From Rutidosis leptorrhynchoides (lineage: Eukaryota; Streptophyta; Magnoliopsida; Asterales; Asteraceae): DNA of 64,000 nt. The notes under the pieces were generated by a model, which worked only from the letters and a program-made list of their open reading frames with translations, searched no databases and was not told where the DNA came from. Below are positions 12,500-25,167 of this stretch, piece by piece; the stretch's first letter is position 1; each line of letters begins with the position of its first letter. The translations under genes and the position numbers were made by a program. The stretch lies in NCBI RefSeq assembly GCF_046630445.1, contig NC_092339.1, positions 51,459,501-51,523,500 of the forward strand, read 5' to 3'.

Positions 12500-12831
12500 T
12501 TATGATACTTTTAATGATAATTGTATTACTAATACTAATTATAATATTAGTAATAATACTAATAATAATATTATTATTCATAAAATGGTATAAGTATTAC
12601 TTTTTAATGATAAAAATATTAATAATAATAATAGTAATCATAATCCCAATAATGATATTAATATCATATTAATAATGATAATAATAATAATAATGATATT
12701 AATACTAATAATACTTATTTTATTAATAATAATGATATTAATGATAATAATAATAATAATAATAATAATACTCATAATACTTAATGCTAATACTTGTTAA
12801 TAATAATAACATTAATCATAAAATAACAGTA

Positions 12832-12933
<102 letters not shown>

Positions 12934-13025
12934 CATACTAGCAATAATAATAATATTTATAATAATAATAATAATAGATATAAAAAAATAAGAAGTATAC
13001 CCTCTTATAAGCCTTTTCTAAAAAG

Positions 13026-13090
13026 ATTTGTCTCTGACAGGACTCGAACCCGAGACCACCCGTTAACCAACTCAACACCCTAACCATTTG
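13026..13090 (-). other. tRNA-like (RNA polymerase III box) segment in Gy2 LTR
   Basis: Minus strand contains GGGTTCGAGTCC, a good B-box, preceded by TTGAGTTGGTTAACGGG, which resembles an A-box region. GTCTC and GAGAC can pair around it. It is too irregular for a tRNA cloverleaf, so it is most likely a tRNA-derived relic in the LTR, not a tRNA gene. Confidence 0.35.
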
Positions 13091-14361
13091 AACGAATTCA
13101 TTTTTCTGTTTGTATTACGAACCCAAATTTATTTAACTTGAATTTCCTTGTTTTCCCCTTCCTTCTCCTGCTTCACTTGATTCAATCGACAATAACAACG
13201 AATTTTGCAAATCTATAGGCGAGTTTAAAGTTGGATTCAGGTACGTTAATTGGGACCTATACGACCCTCCATGATTTCCAAATTAATAGCAACATAAAAA
13301 AAATATTAAAAAAAACAGCAGTCGCTGTTAATGAACAAAAAAAATGGAAGAACATAAAATTGATTTTGGATTTTCAGTCGTTTTTAGCGTATAATCATAA
13401 CATGAAATACGCTCTAAATCATTCCTAGAAACTTTTGGATTCGTCAATTAAACTTAAAACATCCAAACAAACTCGAATTTTACCAAGAACAAAATCTTTG
13501 ACTTTTAAATTCTAATATTTAACTTCAAAATTCATCTTTGATTTGAAGAATTGAGAGATAATATTTTACAGACAGATCGAAATACTGAATCCGAACACAA
13601 TTGCAATATTACATTTTGACATTCGATTCAAAATAGTATTTTGGCTAAATGGATTCAAGAACAGAGGAATATTGTGATATCTTTCTGTATTTTTCGGTTT
13701 CTCATTCAATTACAGAGTGTAGTAATATTATAAAATGAATGATTCCTTATTTGGAAACGTGATTGAAGTAGACTTTTAACAACTTCCAACAGAAAACAAA
13801 TTCGAATACAGTTGAATGGGAAAAAAAATAGTAAATTCGTACCAGGTTGCAAATTTTAAATTTATTTACAAAAGAAGCTTGATAAGGATGGGGAAACTGA
13901 ATACATAAATGTATATACATATATCTGTATATAAGCGAAATTTTATGTATAAACGTATATAGCTGTATGTATTTATATATTTATTAGTATTTTGTACAGG
14001 TATGTATCTGATTATAACTTACATATATACATAAATAATAATAATAAGATTTATAATATTGATAATAATATTAATACTTCTAAAAATAATAATGTATTAA
14101 TAACAATAATAAATAATAATGATATTAATAGAATTAATAATTTTAATAAGTTTAATGATAATAAAAAATTATAACAATAATATTTTTAATAATGTTATTA
14201 ATAACACTACTTATAATAATACAATTATTAATTTTAATATTAACATTAATAATAATAATGAAGTAATGATAATAATATTAATATAACATTTATATTTTAA
14301 CTTGTAACTACATATAATATATAAACTCTTCATTATATAATGTAGTAACATTTATTGAATA

Positions 14362-14364
<3 letters not shown>

Positions 14365-14427
<63 letters not shown>
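14365..14427. repeat. (AT)n microsatellite in Gy2 LTR
   Basis: About 60 bp of AT dinucleotides. Confidence 0.9.
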
Positions 14428-14434
<7 letters not shown>

Positions 14435-14464
14435 CTCACAATACATTTATAATTACTAATAGAA

Positions 14465-14466
<2 letters not shown>

Positions 14467-14524
<58 letters not shown>
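14467..14524. repeat. (AT)n microsatellite in Gy2 LTR
   Basis: Second AT tract, about 58 bp, 40 bp from the previous one. Confidence 0.9.
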
Positions 14525-14528
<4 letters not shown>

Positions 14529-14823
14529 TTTAAATAATAGCTTAATTACTTTGTATTTTACTTTACATTTTCAATTCAAATTATTATTTTGTATTTTATT
14601 AATTCAACTTAATATGTACACTTATATTTATATATGTATATATATAGTTACATTGTTATTTACACACAATAGTTCGTGAATCGTCGGAAGTAGTCGAAGG
14701 GTAATTGCATATGTGAAAACAGTTCAAAATTTTTGAGACTCAACATTACAGACTTTTGCTTATCGTGTCGAAATCATATAAAGATTAAGTTTAAATTTGA
14801 TCAGAAATTTTCGGGTCGTCACA

Positions 14824-17262
14824 TCTCAGTCGTCAAACCACAAATTGGGCAAACAATGGATTCAATATCAATGTCTCGATTGGATAAGTTGAGCCTTGTT
14901 GGCAACCTATCCAAACGTAAACGCCACATAAACACATTAACTTTAATCGGAATAACCTTGAACCACCAAGTTGAATGTTGCTGAGATGGAAGCCAAAAGT
15001 TATCCAGAAAGAGACGGGTATCACATACCGTAAAAGTACTCTCCAAATCAAGATTCCATGTCCAACGGTCTGCATGATCCGTCAGTGTGACAGACTGCAA
15101 TTCCGCTATCAGAGAGTCAAGGTGACTCATACCAGAAGGAGTGCGAGACCATGCCCAGGTAGGCCCCGAAACACGGTCAAAAATAGAAACGTTCGGATCG
15201 AGTTCAAGACGAAACAATCTGTTGTAGCGACTCTCTAAGGTGTCATTTCCATGCCATAAATCTTTCCAGAATTTAGTATCCCTACCGTCTCCCACCTTAC
15301 GAGTAAGTGTAACTGGATTCAAAGCTCCCGATGCTTGGCAAGATAGATAGTTGGTAACAATTGCGTGCCATATCCCTTTAGTTTTACAACCTCGACTATC
15401 AAATCCAAGTTTTTCGCCATGTATAGCCTTCAAGAGTTGGACCCAAATAGCACCCACCGAATGCACCGAACGCCAAACCCATTTAAGGAGGAGGGCACAA
15501 TTAAATGATTTTAAACTACCGATACCCAAACCGCCTTTGTCATGGGAAGCAAGGACTGAGTTCCAATTTAACCAATGAATTTTCCTTGAGTTACCATCCG
15601 AACCCCAAAAAAATAAAGCTCTGAGACTTTCAATAGTCTTCAAAACAACATCTGGTGCACGAAACAAGGAAAAAGAGTAAGTGTCAATACTTTCCAAAAC
15701 AGATTTAATCAAAGTAAGTCTACCACCAATTGAAAGCAATTTAGCAGACCACGAAGATAATCTATTTTTGAACTTATCAATGAGAGTGGACCAAGAGCTC
15801 GATCGGGACATATTAGAGCCGAGTTTAAATCCAAGAAAATCAAATGGAGTGCGGCCTGCAGTACACCCGGTACAAGTTGACATTAACTCCACTTCATCTT
15901 GAGAGACACCAATACCTATGAGGTTAGATTTATGGAGGTTGATTTTAAGGCCCGACTCTAAGTAAAATCTGTTAAGAATCAAGAGGATTGCATCTAACTC
16001 CGCCTCATTCCAATCTGAAACTATTGCTACATCATCTGCAAACAAGAAGTGAGAAACATTAACGTTACCAACATTAACACCATGAAATACATTGTTGCTA
16101 ATGGCCCGTTGGAAAGCATAATGGAGCCCCTCCATGACAATGATAAAAAGATAGGGTGATAAAGGATCGCCCTGACGCAATCCACATTTGAGAGAAAATT
16201 CCGATGTCGGACTGCCATTAATAAGAACAGAAGAGCGACCAGATGTAAGACAAGCCCGCATCCACTTTCTCCATTTTTGACCGAAACCAAGCTGAGCTAG
16301 AGAAAAATCCAGAAAAATCCAATTAACCGAGTCAAACGCCTTTTCGAAATCCACCTTCAAAATCAAAAGTTTGTGATTTTTTTTTTTTTGTACCATTCAA
16401 TCAGTTCACCTAGCATCAACGGGCCATCGAGAATGTGTCGGTCACAAACAAAAGCCGATTGCTCATCATTAATAACATGGTCTATGATAATGGAGAGGCG
16501 GTTAGCTAAAACTTTCGCAATAATTTTGTATTGGGATCCGATTAAGGAGATGGGACGAAAGTCCTTGAACTGAACCAGGTTAACAATTTTGGGAACCAAA
16601 GTGATAAATGCTGAATTCGATCCATGTGGAAGGTCCCCTGAGATCAAAAAATCATTAACAAAATTGAAAAACTCATCCTTCAACAAGTCCCAATAATGTT
16701 TAAAGAAAAAGAATGGAAATCCGTCCGGCCCCGGGGCTTTGTCGCTTCCACAATCCCATACCGCACTTTTCAATTCAATCATGGAAAGAGCACGTTCAAT
16801 AAAAGAGTTTTCGTTGGCCGGCAGTAATCTAGGATTCAAAAAGGGAGTAAAATTAACAGGATCCATAGTGACTTGAAATTTGGACTTGAAAAAGTCCATA
16901 AACGCTTCTTTAACCAACGGAGGCGAGTCAATCCATACGCCATTCACGAGAACACCTGAAATAGATTGCGATTTTCTGCTTTTATTAATAAACGCGTGGT
17001 AGTAAGCAGAGTTTTCGTCTCCATCTTGTAACCATTTAGATCTGGATTTTTGAACCGAGTCCATAGTGTGAAAAGAAGAAATCTCATCTCTTTCCTTGAG
17101 ATATAGTAATCTGTTTTCCCGATCCTCTTGCGTAGCAGTACTCGAGTCCAATTTCTGATCAATGCAGGCTAAAAGATCATGAAGAGCAGGTAACCTTGAC
17201 CTTTCTGTGAGGTTCGTATGTTTAGACCATGATCTTACATGGTGTTTAATAATCTTAAGTTT
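14824..17262 (-). pseudogene. L1 ORF2 fragment: reverse transcriptase and zf-RVT start
   Basis: Upstream piece (about 16363-17262) holds the pre-RT region (KLKIIKHHVRSWSKHTN, WLQDGDENSAYYHA), the APGPDGFPFFFFKHYW motif, FRPISLIGSQYKIIAKVLANRL and DEQSAFV. Downstream piece (14824-16396) holds KVDFEKAFDSVNW, GLRQGDPLSPYLF, the catalytic FADD in LFADDVAIVS, GGRLTLIKSVL, the FFWGS thumb region and the C-terminal CPIC finger start. The two pieces are in different frames: the run of 13 T at 16377-16389 has one base too many, and with 12 the frame passes from WYKKK to NHKLLILKVDFEKAFD. One slip in a homopolymer may also be an assembly error. Family role: reverse transcription of LINE RNA at the target site. 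Confidence 0.9.
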
Positions 17263-17268
17263 ACCATC
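14824..17268 (-). mobile_element. L1-type LINE, 5'-truncated and interrupted
   Basis: Non-LTR retrotransposon on the minus strand. Only the reverse transcriptase and the start of the C-terminal zinc-binding region remain. Coding similarity stops near 17262, with no endonuclease, which is the usual 5' truncation left by target-primed insertion. At the 3' side the element is cut by Gy2 inside the zf-RVT region (protein ends near CPICG). The 3' end and poly-A tail would lie left of the window. Confidence 0.88.
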
Positions 17269-17856
17269 AAATTAATATGGGTTTCAAACGAACCTTGATT
17301 TTATTTTAAGTAACTTAACCTGATAGTTTTATTACTTTGTTGTATGTATTTGTTTGCCTTTGTCAATGTGTGTGTGTATATATTGTTGTTTGTGAGAAAT
17401 GTTCTTTACAAAAATCCAATTTATGACATGGATGGTTGTTTTTGATCATTCATATTTCAAGTTATTAGTGTAATAAAGTTAATTGTAAAACTGTTTTGTG
17501 GAGACAAGATTTCATACTGTGTAACCCGTTTAACTAATATTTGACCTGTCAAAACGAATTATTGCTCTTAAGACCAAACATATTAATTACTTGATATTAG
17601 CATTTCTTTAATTTTTTTTTTTTTTTTAGTCCGTAACTTTAATGAAAAATTTGCACGAGTTAGGTTGGATAACGTGTCAAAGCTGATTTAAGTTATAACG
17701 GGTCATAGTAGAAAAATAGGTACAAACTCAGTTGGGTAAAAAGAAAAGTTTACTTCTCGTCACAAATAAAAAAATGTTACTATTCATTGCACCTACTAAG
17801 CAATAGGAGACAACGCATTTTGTGTATTAGTATAGTGTATAATAAAATATAATATA
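17269..17856. other. Intergenic, nothing recognised
   Basis: AT-rich sequence between the LINEs, with a TG-rich patch near 17365-17390 and a T run at about 17610-17628. No ORF of note, no repeat ends seen. Confidence 0.6.
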
Positions 17857-17870
17857 ATAATTACCCATAC
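17857..17870. repeat. Target-site duplication of RTE LINE, 3' side
   Basis: ATAATTACCCATAC, identical to 21835-21848 at the other end of the RTE element. Confidence 0.9.
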
Positions 17871-18293
17871 AACAACAACAACAATACCCAATCCCACGAA
17901 TGTAGGGTATGGGGAAGGTGGGGTGTAGACAATCGTTCCTCGAACTCTAGATTAGAAGAAAGTCTCTACTCCACCCGCGGGTATAGAACCCGTGACTAGA
18001 TAAGATCGTCACTCCCTCTTCTCGAAGAGCCAAGAGATTGCTTCCTAAAGGACCTCCAGCCATGAATGCTCCTCCAAACGGAAATAGTGCGGGCATACGT
18101 ACCTGTAAGAGTTATGTGCAGAAATAACAACCATACAAAGTATCCATAAAAGAAAACACATATAGCAGTCATGCACAACAGTAGGACAAAAAGCATGGAT
18201 AATATAATGCGCAAAAATATGTAAATCCAAGTAGACATGCGAACAATCAAAATACACAGCCACCCACCCCCTTCCCCTCCACACCCACCCACA

Positions 18294-18424
<131 letters not shown>

Positions 18425-18748
18425 CCACCCACACATAAGCATGTATAAATAACTATACCTAAACATGTATACATATAGAGCCATTCATAGGTATATATAC
18501 CTAGGTACAGGTACAAGCATACATATATAAACTTAGATACATGCACTTAGATACATACATTCATACATATACAGATACAAACATATACACAGAACCTATA
18601 TATAACCTGAATAAAAACATATAGATACAGAGACATATACATTTATACATAATATATATTGAAGCTATATAATATATAGATATAATTATATAAATGGTGG
18701 TAAAAAAAAATTATATACTACACATTGGAAAAAAAAGAAAAAAAAAAG

Positions 18749-21707
18749 TTACTCAATTATACTAATTCTACTCCTCCACAAACTCCTATCAGAAGTCATG
18801 TCCTCCGTCAGTAGAAGCACTTTCATGTCGAGCTTCAATCTATCCTCCAATCTACGTTTGGGTCTACCCCTTCTCCTTACGCCCCCAACAACTAGTGTCT
18901 CGACTCTCCTAACCGGGGCTAAAAGTGGGCGCCTCATAACATGCCCAAACCATCTAAGTCGATCTTCCCTCAGCTTGTTGGTTATGTTCCCAACTTCCAA
19001 GTTCTCCCTAAAAACTCCATTTGGTATCATATCTAGCATGGTCTTACCACACGTCCACCTAAGCATCCTCATTTCTGCCACCTCCATCCTCCTCTCTTGG
19101 ACTTTCGTCATTGGCCAGCACTCTGAGCCGTACAACATGGCTGGTCTAATTGCCACCTTGAAGAATTTCCCTTTCAATTTAAAGGGTACCTTCTTGTCAC
19201 ACAACACCCCTTTCGCTGCCCTCCACTTCAACCATCCTACTCGTATACGATGCGTCACGTCCTCATCTATCCTTCCTGATTTGTGAAGCATCGAGCCTAA
19301 ATATCTAAAGGACTCTTGTGGAGGTAAAATCTGATCCCCAATTCGGACATCCACTATATCCTCTTGTTCCTCTTCGTTCGTCTTAAAATCACATCTAAGG
19401 TACTCCGATTTAAGTCTGCTAATCCGTAGGCCCTTTGATTCTAGGGCCATCCTCCATTGCTCTAGTCTTCTGTTAAGCTCATCCTGGGAATCTGAAACTA
19501 ATACAATATCGTCGGCAAATATTAGGCACCATGGGATGTTATCTTGTATCCCGTGAGTTAGTTCGTCTAAGATCAAAGCAAAAACAAATGGGTTAAGGGC
19601 CAATCCTTGATGTAAACCTACCTCTACCGGGAAAAACTCTGTGTTTCCTACCGTCGTACGTACCCGAGTCTTCGCCCCCTCATACATATCTCTAATGGTT
19701 CTTATATATCTACTTGGGACGCCCCTAACATTAAGATTCTCCCAAATCAGCTCGCGCAGGACACAGTCATAGGCCTTTTCCAAGTCTAAGAACGCCATGT
19801 GTAGGTTCTTTTGTTTTTCCCTATACTTCTCCATAGGGCTTCTAACGATGTGAATCGCCTCCATCGACGAGTGTCCTGGCATGAAACCTAATTGGTTCTC
19901 TGAAACCATTGTCTCGCGTCGTAGCCTCGACTCAATCACCCTCTCCCAAAGCTTCATAGTATGGCTAAGTAACCTTATGCCTCTGTAATTACTACATATT
20001 TACGCATCTCCCTTGTTCTTGTAAATGGGAATAACCTCACTGAGTCTCCATTCCATAGGCATCTTTGCGCTTCTAAACGTCGTGTTAAAAATGTTTGTCA
20101 ACCATCTAACCCCATCTCCTCCTAGGCACCTCCACGCCTCAAACGGAATTTGGTCTGGTCCTACTGCTTTGTTTCTCCCCATCTTTCGTAGGGCCGATCT
20201 AACTTCCTCCTGGTTAATCCTCGTGCAGAAACAGTTGTTTTTATATTCCTGAACCTCGTGGAGTTCCATGTTCCGCTTCGTTCTTTCCCTACCGAAGAGG
20301 GATGCAAAATACTCTTCCCATCTTTTCCTAATAAGGTCTTCTCTTACTATACTTTGACCTACTTCGTCCTTGATATATTTGACGTTAACTAAGTCCCTAC
20401 CTCTTCGCTCCCTAGATTTAGCTATTATATATATGTCATTAGCTCCCTCTTTAGAGTCTAGTTTCCTATATAAATCTTCATAAGCTTTGTCTTTTGCAAT
20501 TGCTACGGCCTTCTTTGCTTCTCTTTTAGCTTCTTTATATCTTTCTTCTACCCTAGTTCTCTCTGCAGGTGTCCCTTTCCCAAAAGTAATGAGCTCCCTA
20601 AACCTCGTCTGCTTTAACGCGACTTTCGTTTGGACATCGTCACTAAGCCACCATGACTCTCTACTACTCTTATGGGCTCTCGACGTCCCTAATGCCACCC
20701 CTAAAGCTTCTTTTGCCACCTCCCTGATAGTGGACGCCATGCGGTTCCATATCTGGTCTACGTCAGTAGGGGCTACGTTATCCCCTTCTACACTCAATCT
20801 ATCAGTCACGGTCGCTCTAAAAGTCTCTGCCTTCGCTCCATGTAGATTCTTCCAAAGGATTCTATGTTGCACAACCCTGGCCCTTCTGCCAACTCTTCCC
20901 CGGGTGACTAGGTCCATGACCAACAATCTATGCTGGGAGGAGCACGTCAAGGCCGGAAGGACCTTACAGTCCCTACATGTCCTAAGTTCCCCTTTACGAA
21001 GGAGAAAAAAGTCAATCTGTGTGCGACGACCCCCGCTATGAAAAGTGGCTAACTGAGCATCCCTCTTCCTGAAGAAAGCGTTTGCTACAACCAACTCGTG
21101 GGCAATGGCAAACTCAAGAATTGAGCGCCCTTCTTCGTTTCTAGGACCAAACCTAAAGCCCCCATGGGCTCCCTCGTAACCTTCTGCCTCCGCTCCTATG
21201 TGTCCATTCAGATCACCCCCCTATAATCAGTCGATGATCAGCTGGGCACCCCCTCACTACCTCATCTAACAATTCCCAAAAACTCTTCTTTTCCGCATCA
21301 CTTAAACCCGCATGAGGTGCGTATGCGCTAATGACCGTGAAAGTCTCCTCCTTAATAATTAGACTAACCGACATAATCCTATCGCTAAACCTACCCACGT
21401 CAACAACGTTATCCTTATGTAGATTTCCCAAAAAGATACCTACCCCGTTCCGTGCTATCCTAGAACCCGAGTACCACAACCTATAGTCCTTAATATCTAC
21501 CGCCCCTTCACCCTTCCATCTAGTCTCTTGAACACACCCTATGTCCACATTACTCTTAAGGAATGTATCCACGAGCTCAATCCTCTTGCCCGTCAAGGTT
21601 CCTATATTCCAACTACCCACTCTAATCCTACCAAGGTTGGCTACCCCACTACCGCCTCTAACCCGTCTGGGCCTACCCACCCCTAAACTAGGAGGACATG
21701 ACCTCAA
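18749..21707 (-). pseudogene. RTE LINE polyprotein: endonuclease + reverse transcriptase, two breaks
   Basis: N-terminal piece (21213-21707) is an APE-like endonuclease: RVGSWNIGTLTGK, QETRW, SAYAPHAG, LIIGG. The middle piece (20000-21094) continues the endonuclease (THFSGG-like region, QIDFFLLRK, SSQHRLLVMD) and the linker up to VIPIYKNKGDA. The C-terminal piece (18749-19957) is the RT: ENQLGFMPGHSSMEAI, FLDLEKAYD, GLHQGLALNPFVFALILDEL and the catalytic FADDIVLVSDS, ending in a C-terminal WFGHVMRRP motif. Break 1: an extra G in a six-G run near 21223-21228 shifts the frame just before the DLNGHIGAEAEG stretch. Break 2: a TAA stop near 19998 between GDA and ICSNYRGIRLL. All motifs are otherwise intact, so inactivation is fairly recent. 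Confidence 0.93.
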
Positions 21708-21834
21708 GTGACCATAGGTATGCGTAAGATCTATATTAACTTATACACCAAGAGATGACCAAGTACAATCTAAAAATAAGAAAAATATGGTTATGATAAA
21801 TAAGTACTTATTGTTAATTAACTAAGTACTTATT

Positions 21835-21848
21835 ATAATTACCCATAC
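21835..21848. repeat. Target-site duplication of RTE LINE, 5' side
   Basis: ATAATTACCCATAC, the partner of 17857-17870. Confidence 0.9.
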
Positions 21849-21913
21849 CTTAGCTCTAAAACCAGGGACGGGAACAGAGTGAGGGCAATGGGTCAGATGC
21901 CCTCTACGGGCTA

Positions 21914-21918
<5 letters not shown>

Positions 21919-21953
<35 letters not shown>
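21919..21953. repeat. Poly-T tract
   Basis: About 35 T in a row between the RTE element and gene A. It could be the poly-A tail of a small minus-strand retroposon, but no body was recognised. Confidence 0.8.
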
Positions 21954-21954
<1 letters not shown>

Positions 21955-22182
21955 GCTATTGACCTCGTTTAGCAAAAGTTGTGATCCAACTAAATCTCCA
22001 GTTACTCAAAAAGGTTTACTTTATTTTTTTTAGCTCTTATACCCGTCTCTTCACAACTTCATCTTTTCAATTTCAAATCGAAGTAGTGAAAGGAAGGCTG
22101 TGGATTGTTTATAACTTCAACTATCACCTTCACATTATTTGATTTTCTCAAGTATCAACCACTTTTCTTGGTATTAAATCAG
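21954..22182 (+). promoter_or_regulatory. Gene A promoter and 5' UTR exon
   Basis: From about 21988 this matches 62750-62966 upstream of gene B (shared CGTCTCTTCACAACTTCA, AATTTCAAATCGAAGTAGTG, TTTCTTGGTATTAAATCAG). Similarity stops at the splice donor and resumes less strongly beyond it. The shared block is probably the transcribed 5' UTR plus core promoter. The transcription start is not fixed. Confidence 0.6.
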
Positions 22183-22995
22183 GTAATTTATGTAGTTAAT
22201 TAATTTAGGGTTTACAAAATTTATGTTAAAATTTGAGATATAATGTTAAAATCGTGTACTTCTACTTGCCGACTTTCTTCACATGCTAATTGTAACTACA
22301 TTTGTTATGAAATGTTTAGTTTTAACTTGTTTATTATATTCAATTCAATTGAAATTAAAATTGGCTACTTGGTTATTAGGAAAAGTGTAGCTTTTACGCA
22401 GATTTTGGGCACTTTTTTTGTGCAGTTTTTAGGTAGTGTTAGGGCTGTTACTGCTTTTTTTTAGCTGATGCTACCGTTATTTGACCTCTAATGTTGTTGC
22501 TGCTGTTTGTTTGAGCTGTAATGCTGTGTTTTGAGCTCCACTACTGCTGTTTTTGACTGTTATACAGTTTCTAGTTTGTTTTGAGCTGTTTTAGTGCTCT
22601 TTTTTTTTTCCTTTTTTTTTTGTACAGAAATTCTAATAATGTAGCTGTTATCTGAAAAAATTCATTGTTGTGTTGCATTTTAATTTTTTCTGGTTCCGCC
22701 ACTACACCTAAAACGAAGAGAATTTTTATTGATTGTTAGATCGAAGCTGGAAAATATTGTAAAGAGTTTGATATCATCAGATGTCGGTGAAATTTGAGGT
22801 ATGAATTCGATCAATAAACTATGATGTTTGTGATTCGGGTTCGATCTTACTGCTGCTACTGTTTACTAAAAGTTTCTTAAAAAAATCCAGTCGTTTTGGG
22901 TGGTGAGTTATGTGTTTTAGGTGAAGATTTGATAGATGTTCATCTGAACAGGGAATGTAGTTTTAACCCACTGATTGTTATTATCAACTTGTTAG
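22183..22995 (+). other. Gene A 5'-UTR intron (813 bp)
   Basis: Donor AATCAG|GTAATTTATG and acceptor CAACTTGTTAG|ATGGAGC. The start codon is the first codon after the acceptor. Gene B has the same arrangement (62967-63501), with both junctions conserved while the intron body differs in length. T-rich, no ORF. 5'-UTR introns often raise expression in plants, but that is general knowledge only. Confidence 0.7.
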
Positions 22996-25167
22996 ATGGA
23001 GCATGATCAGAAAGTTTCTACTGGTTCAACGTGTGACGAATTTCCTCTTTTATCCTCAAAATATCCATGGTTTATTGTTCAGAACCTTAAAGATGAAGAG
23101 GCCATTGATACGGAATTTTACTCTACACTACACGACCCCCCGTTGATTAAATATCAATGTCAAATCCCTGAGTTGAATGGAAAACGTATCCGAGGCTGTT
23201 TCCATGGCTGGTTAATACTATCAGACCATCCATATAATTGTGAGTGGTCTCTTTTGAACACTTTGACTTTGAAGATTGTAGATCTTCCCCATTTGAATTT
23301 GGGAGCTGCATATGTTGCATCTATTGATGAATGTTGTTTGACGGCTCCTCCTGATGATCCCACTTCAATCCTTCTCGTAACAAGATGTGATAAATCTACA
23401 TTTTTCATTTGCCGGATGAATTGTGAAAAAAAGAGAATGTGGATAAGCTGGAAAGAAATGTCATACGCTAAACAGCTCAAGGAATTAACATATGATGGTG
23501 AATTCCTAGTTAGCGCAACTTGTTGTAATGGTAAAATATATGCTTTAAATTGCGATAGTTCTATCTCTCCTGTAGTCATACAGGTTGAGATTGTAAAAAA
23601 GCAGAGAGAAGATATGCCTCCCGTAAAAGAAGATATGATTCAACTACTGATGTTTGGGAATTGCCCTTCGTCTTCTTCCGATTCGATAGGTTGTTGGGAC
23701 TGGACTAATTTTTTAAAAGGATACGGTACGAAATTGTTCTGCATTAGTGTTGGCGTTGATGAGAAAACTAAGAAATTTGGTGATGTGTCTTTGTTTCAAT
23801 TAGACACGGCTAGTTTAAAGTCGGAAGAATTGGAGTGCCTCAAGAAATGGGACTTGACCGGTGTTAAAATGGAACAAATGGGTGATGATGACCTCCAAGA
23901 CTTGCGGATTACTCAAGTTATGTGGGAAGAAATGAATGAGTTGAATGATGGTATCTTTTATGTAGATCTTGGTCGTGAATGGTCTATATTTTATAATCCT
24001 GTAGTTGACTCCGAGTTAGGGGGTTATATACACATTCGTGACGAAATGGATGGAATATTATACTTGTACCATGTCAAAGGTAAAAACATCATCGCATCTT
24101 TTATGCCTTCTCGAGTGGTCTCAACAACCAATGTGTTCATGTTGGAAGAAAGGTTATGATCTCAGTTAAGTTAAATTATATCTATGTGTCATATATTATT
24201 ATTGTATATGTATACTTGTATTCATATGAAAATAATATATACTTTTTTTTCATGTAGGCTAGAAAAGGATCATGAATGCAAAGAAATGGATGAGAGAGCG
24301 GTAACGGTTGACGAGGTTGAGCGTAACGAATCAAGCCTGTACAATATTCCATTTGGAGTTTTGGAGATGATTATGGAATATTGTGTTGGTGTGGAGTACT
24401 TGAACTTTCGTGCTACATACAAACTCTGTCATCTTGCTGCACCTCTAATAGGGTGGAGAAACGAGTCATCGTTAAGAAGAAAAAGATGGCATAATTATTC
24501 GTTAAATTCACCATGGCTAATGGTTGTAGATGAAGGGATTGTCACTTTTATAGATCCGTTGTCAGGTGATAAGTATTTTATGAAGAATTCAAAGCTATCG
24601 TTGTCGTTGGTGGACGCCACTATATATTGTTTGAGGTATGGTTGGTTGTTATGTGAGAGCAGGGAATATGAATGCATAGTGTTTTTTAACCCCTTCACAA
24701 ATGATGCCTGCAAGCTTCCAGTATTTAATAATGGTGATGTAAAAAGCTTATGTTTCTCAGAACCACCTACTTCCTCTAATTGCATAGTTGGTGGATTTGC
24801 AATTGTCAATGAAACGATTACTTTTATCTACTTTGTAAGTGGGAACCCATCTTGGGTTTTGTTTGAAGACTATAATGATCGTTGGTTTGTAAGTGGGAAA
24901 CCTCTATTTTCTTCAACATTTGTTGGCACAGTTCTTTATGCACTGTATATGGAGGGACAATCTAGTGGAAGTTGCAGGTGTTCTGGTAATGACCCGATTG
25001 ACATGATTGTTTTAGCAAAAGTACCGAAAAGTGACTGCAGCTGTACGAAACAATATTTTATGATGAATTGTGATGAATATCTTTTAGTAGTCATTGTCAG
25101 TTTGGAGAAGTCGAGGTATTTAGGCGAAATGAAGCTGAACGTGAATGGAAGAAAACAGACACTATAG
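22996..25167 (+). CDS. Host gene A: F-box/DUF295 (KIB-type beta-propeller) protein, frameshifted 3' end
   Basis: Two coding exons, 22996-24152 and 24258-25167, joined so that AG|G reads Arg in EERLEKDHE. Exon 1 (386 residues) is a DUF295/KIB1-4 beta-propeller module without an N-terminal F-box: FPLLSSKYPWFIVQN, GCFHGWLILSD, LLVTRCDKSTFFICRM, SYAKQLKELTYDGEFL. Exon 2 opens with an F-box-like stretch (YNIPFGVLEMIMEYC, YLNFRATYKLCHLAAPLIGW) and a second DUF295 module (SPWLMVVDEG, FFNPFTNDACKLP). The order propeller, F-box, propeller is unusual; most family members have one F-box followed by one DUF295. The frame shifts by one base near 25107-25113, so the product ends in KQTL instead of the family WIEPSW ending found in the next frame. 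F-box proteins normally serve as SCF ubiquitin-ligase receptors; the substrate is unknown. Gene B is the paralogue. Confidence 0.85.
24153..24257 (+). other. Gene A coding intron (105 bp)
   Basis: Donor GAAAG|GTTATG and acceptor TTTTTTCATGTAG|GCTAG. Removing it joins the two open frames in phase. The inside is AT-rich with a stop in frame, as expected of a plant intron. Confidence 0.85.

Noticed and set aside
13026-13090. A tRNA gene
   Set aside because: A B-box is visible but acceptor and anticodon stems do not form, so only a tRNA-like relic is claimed.
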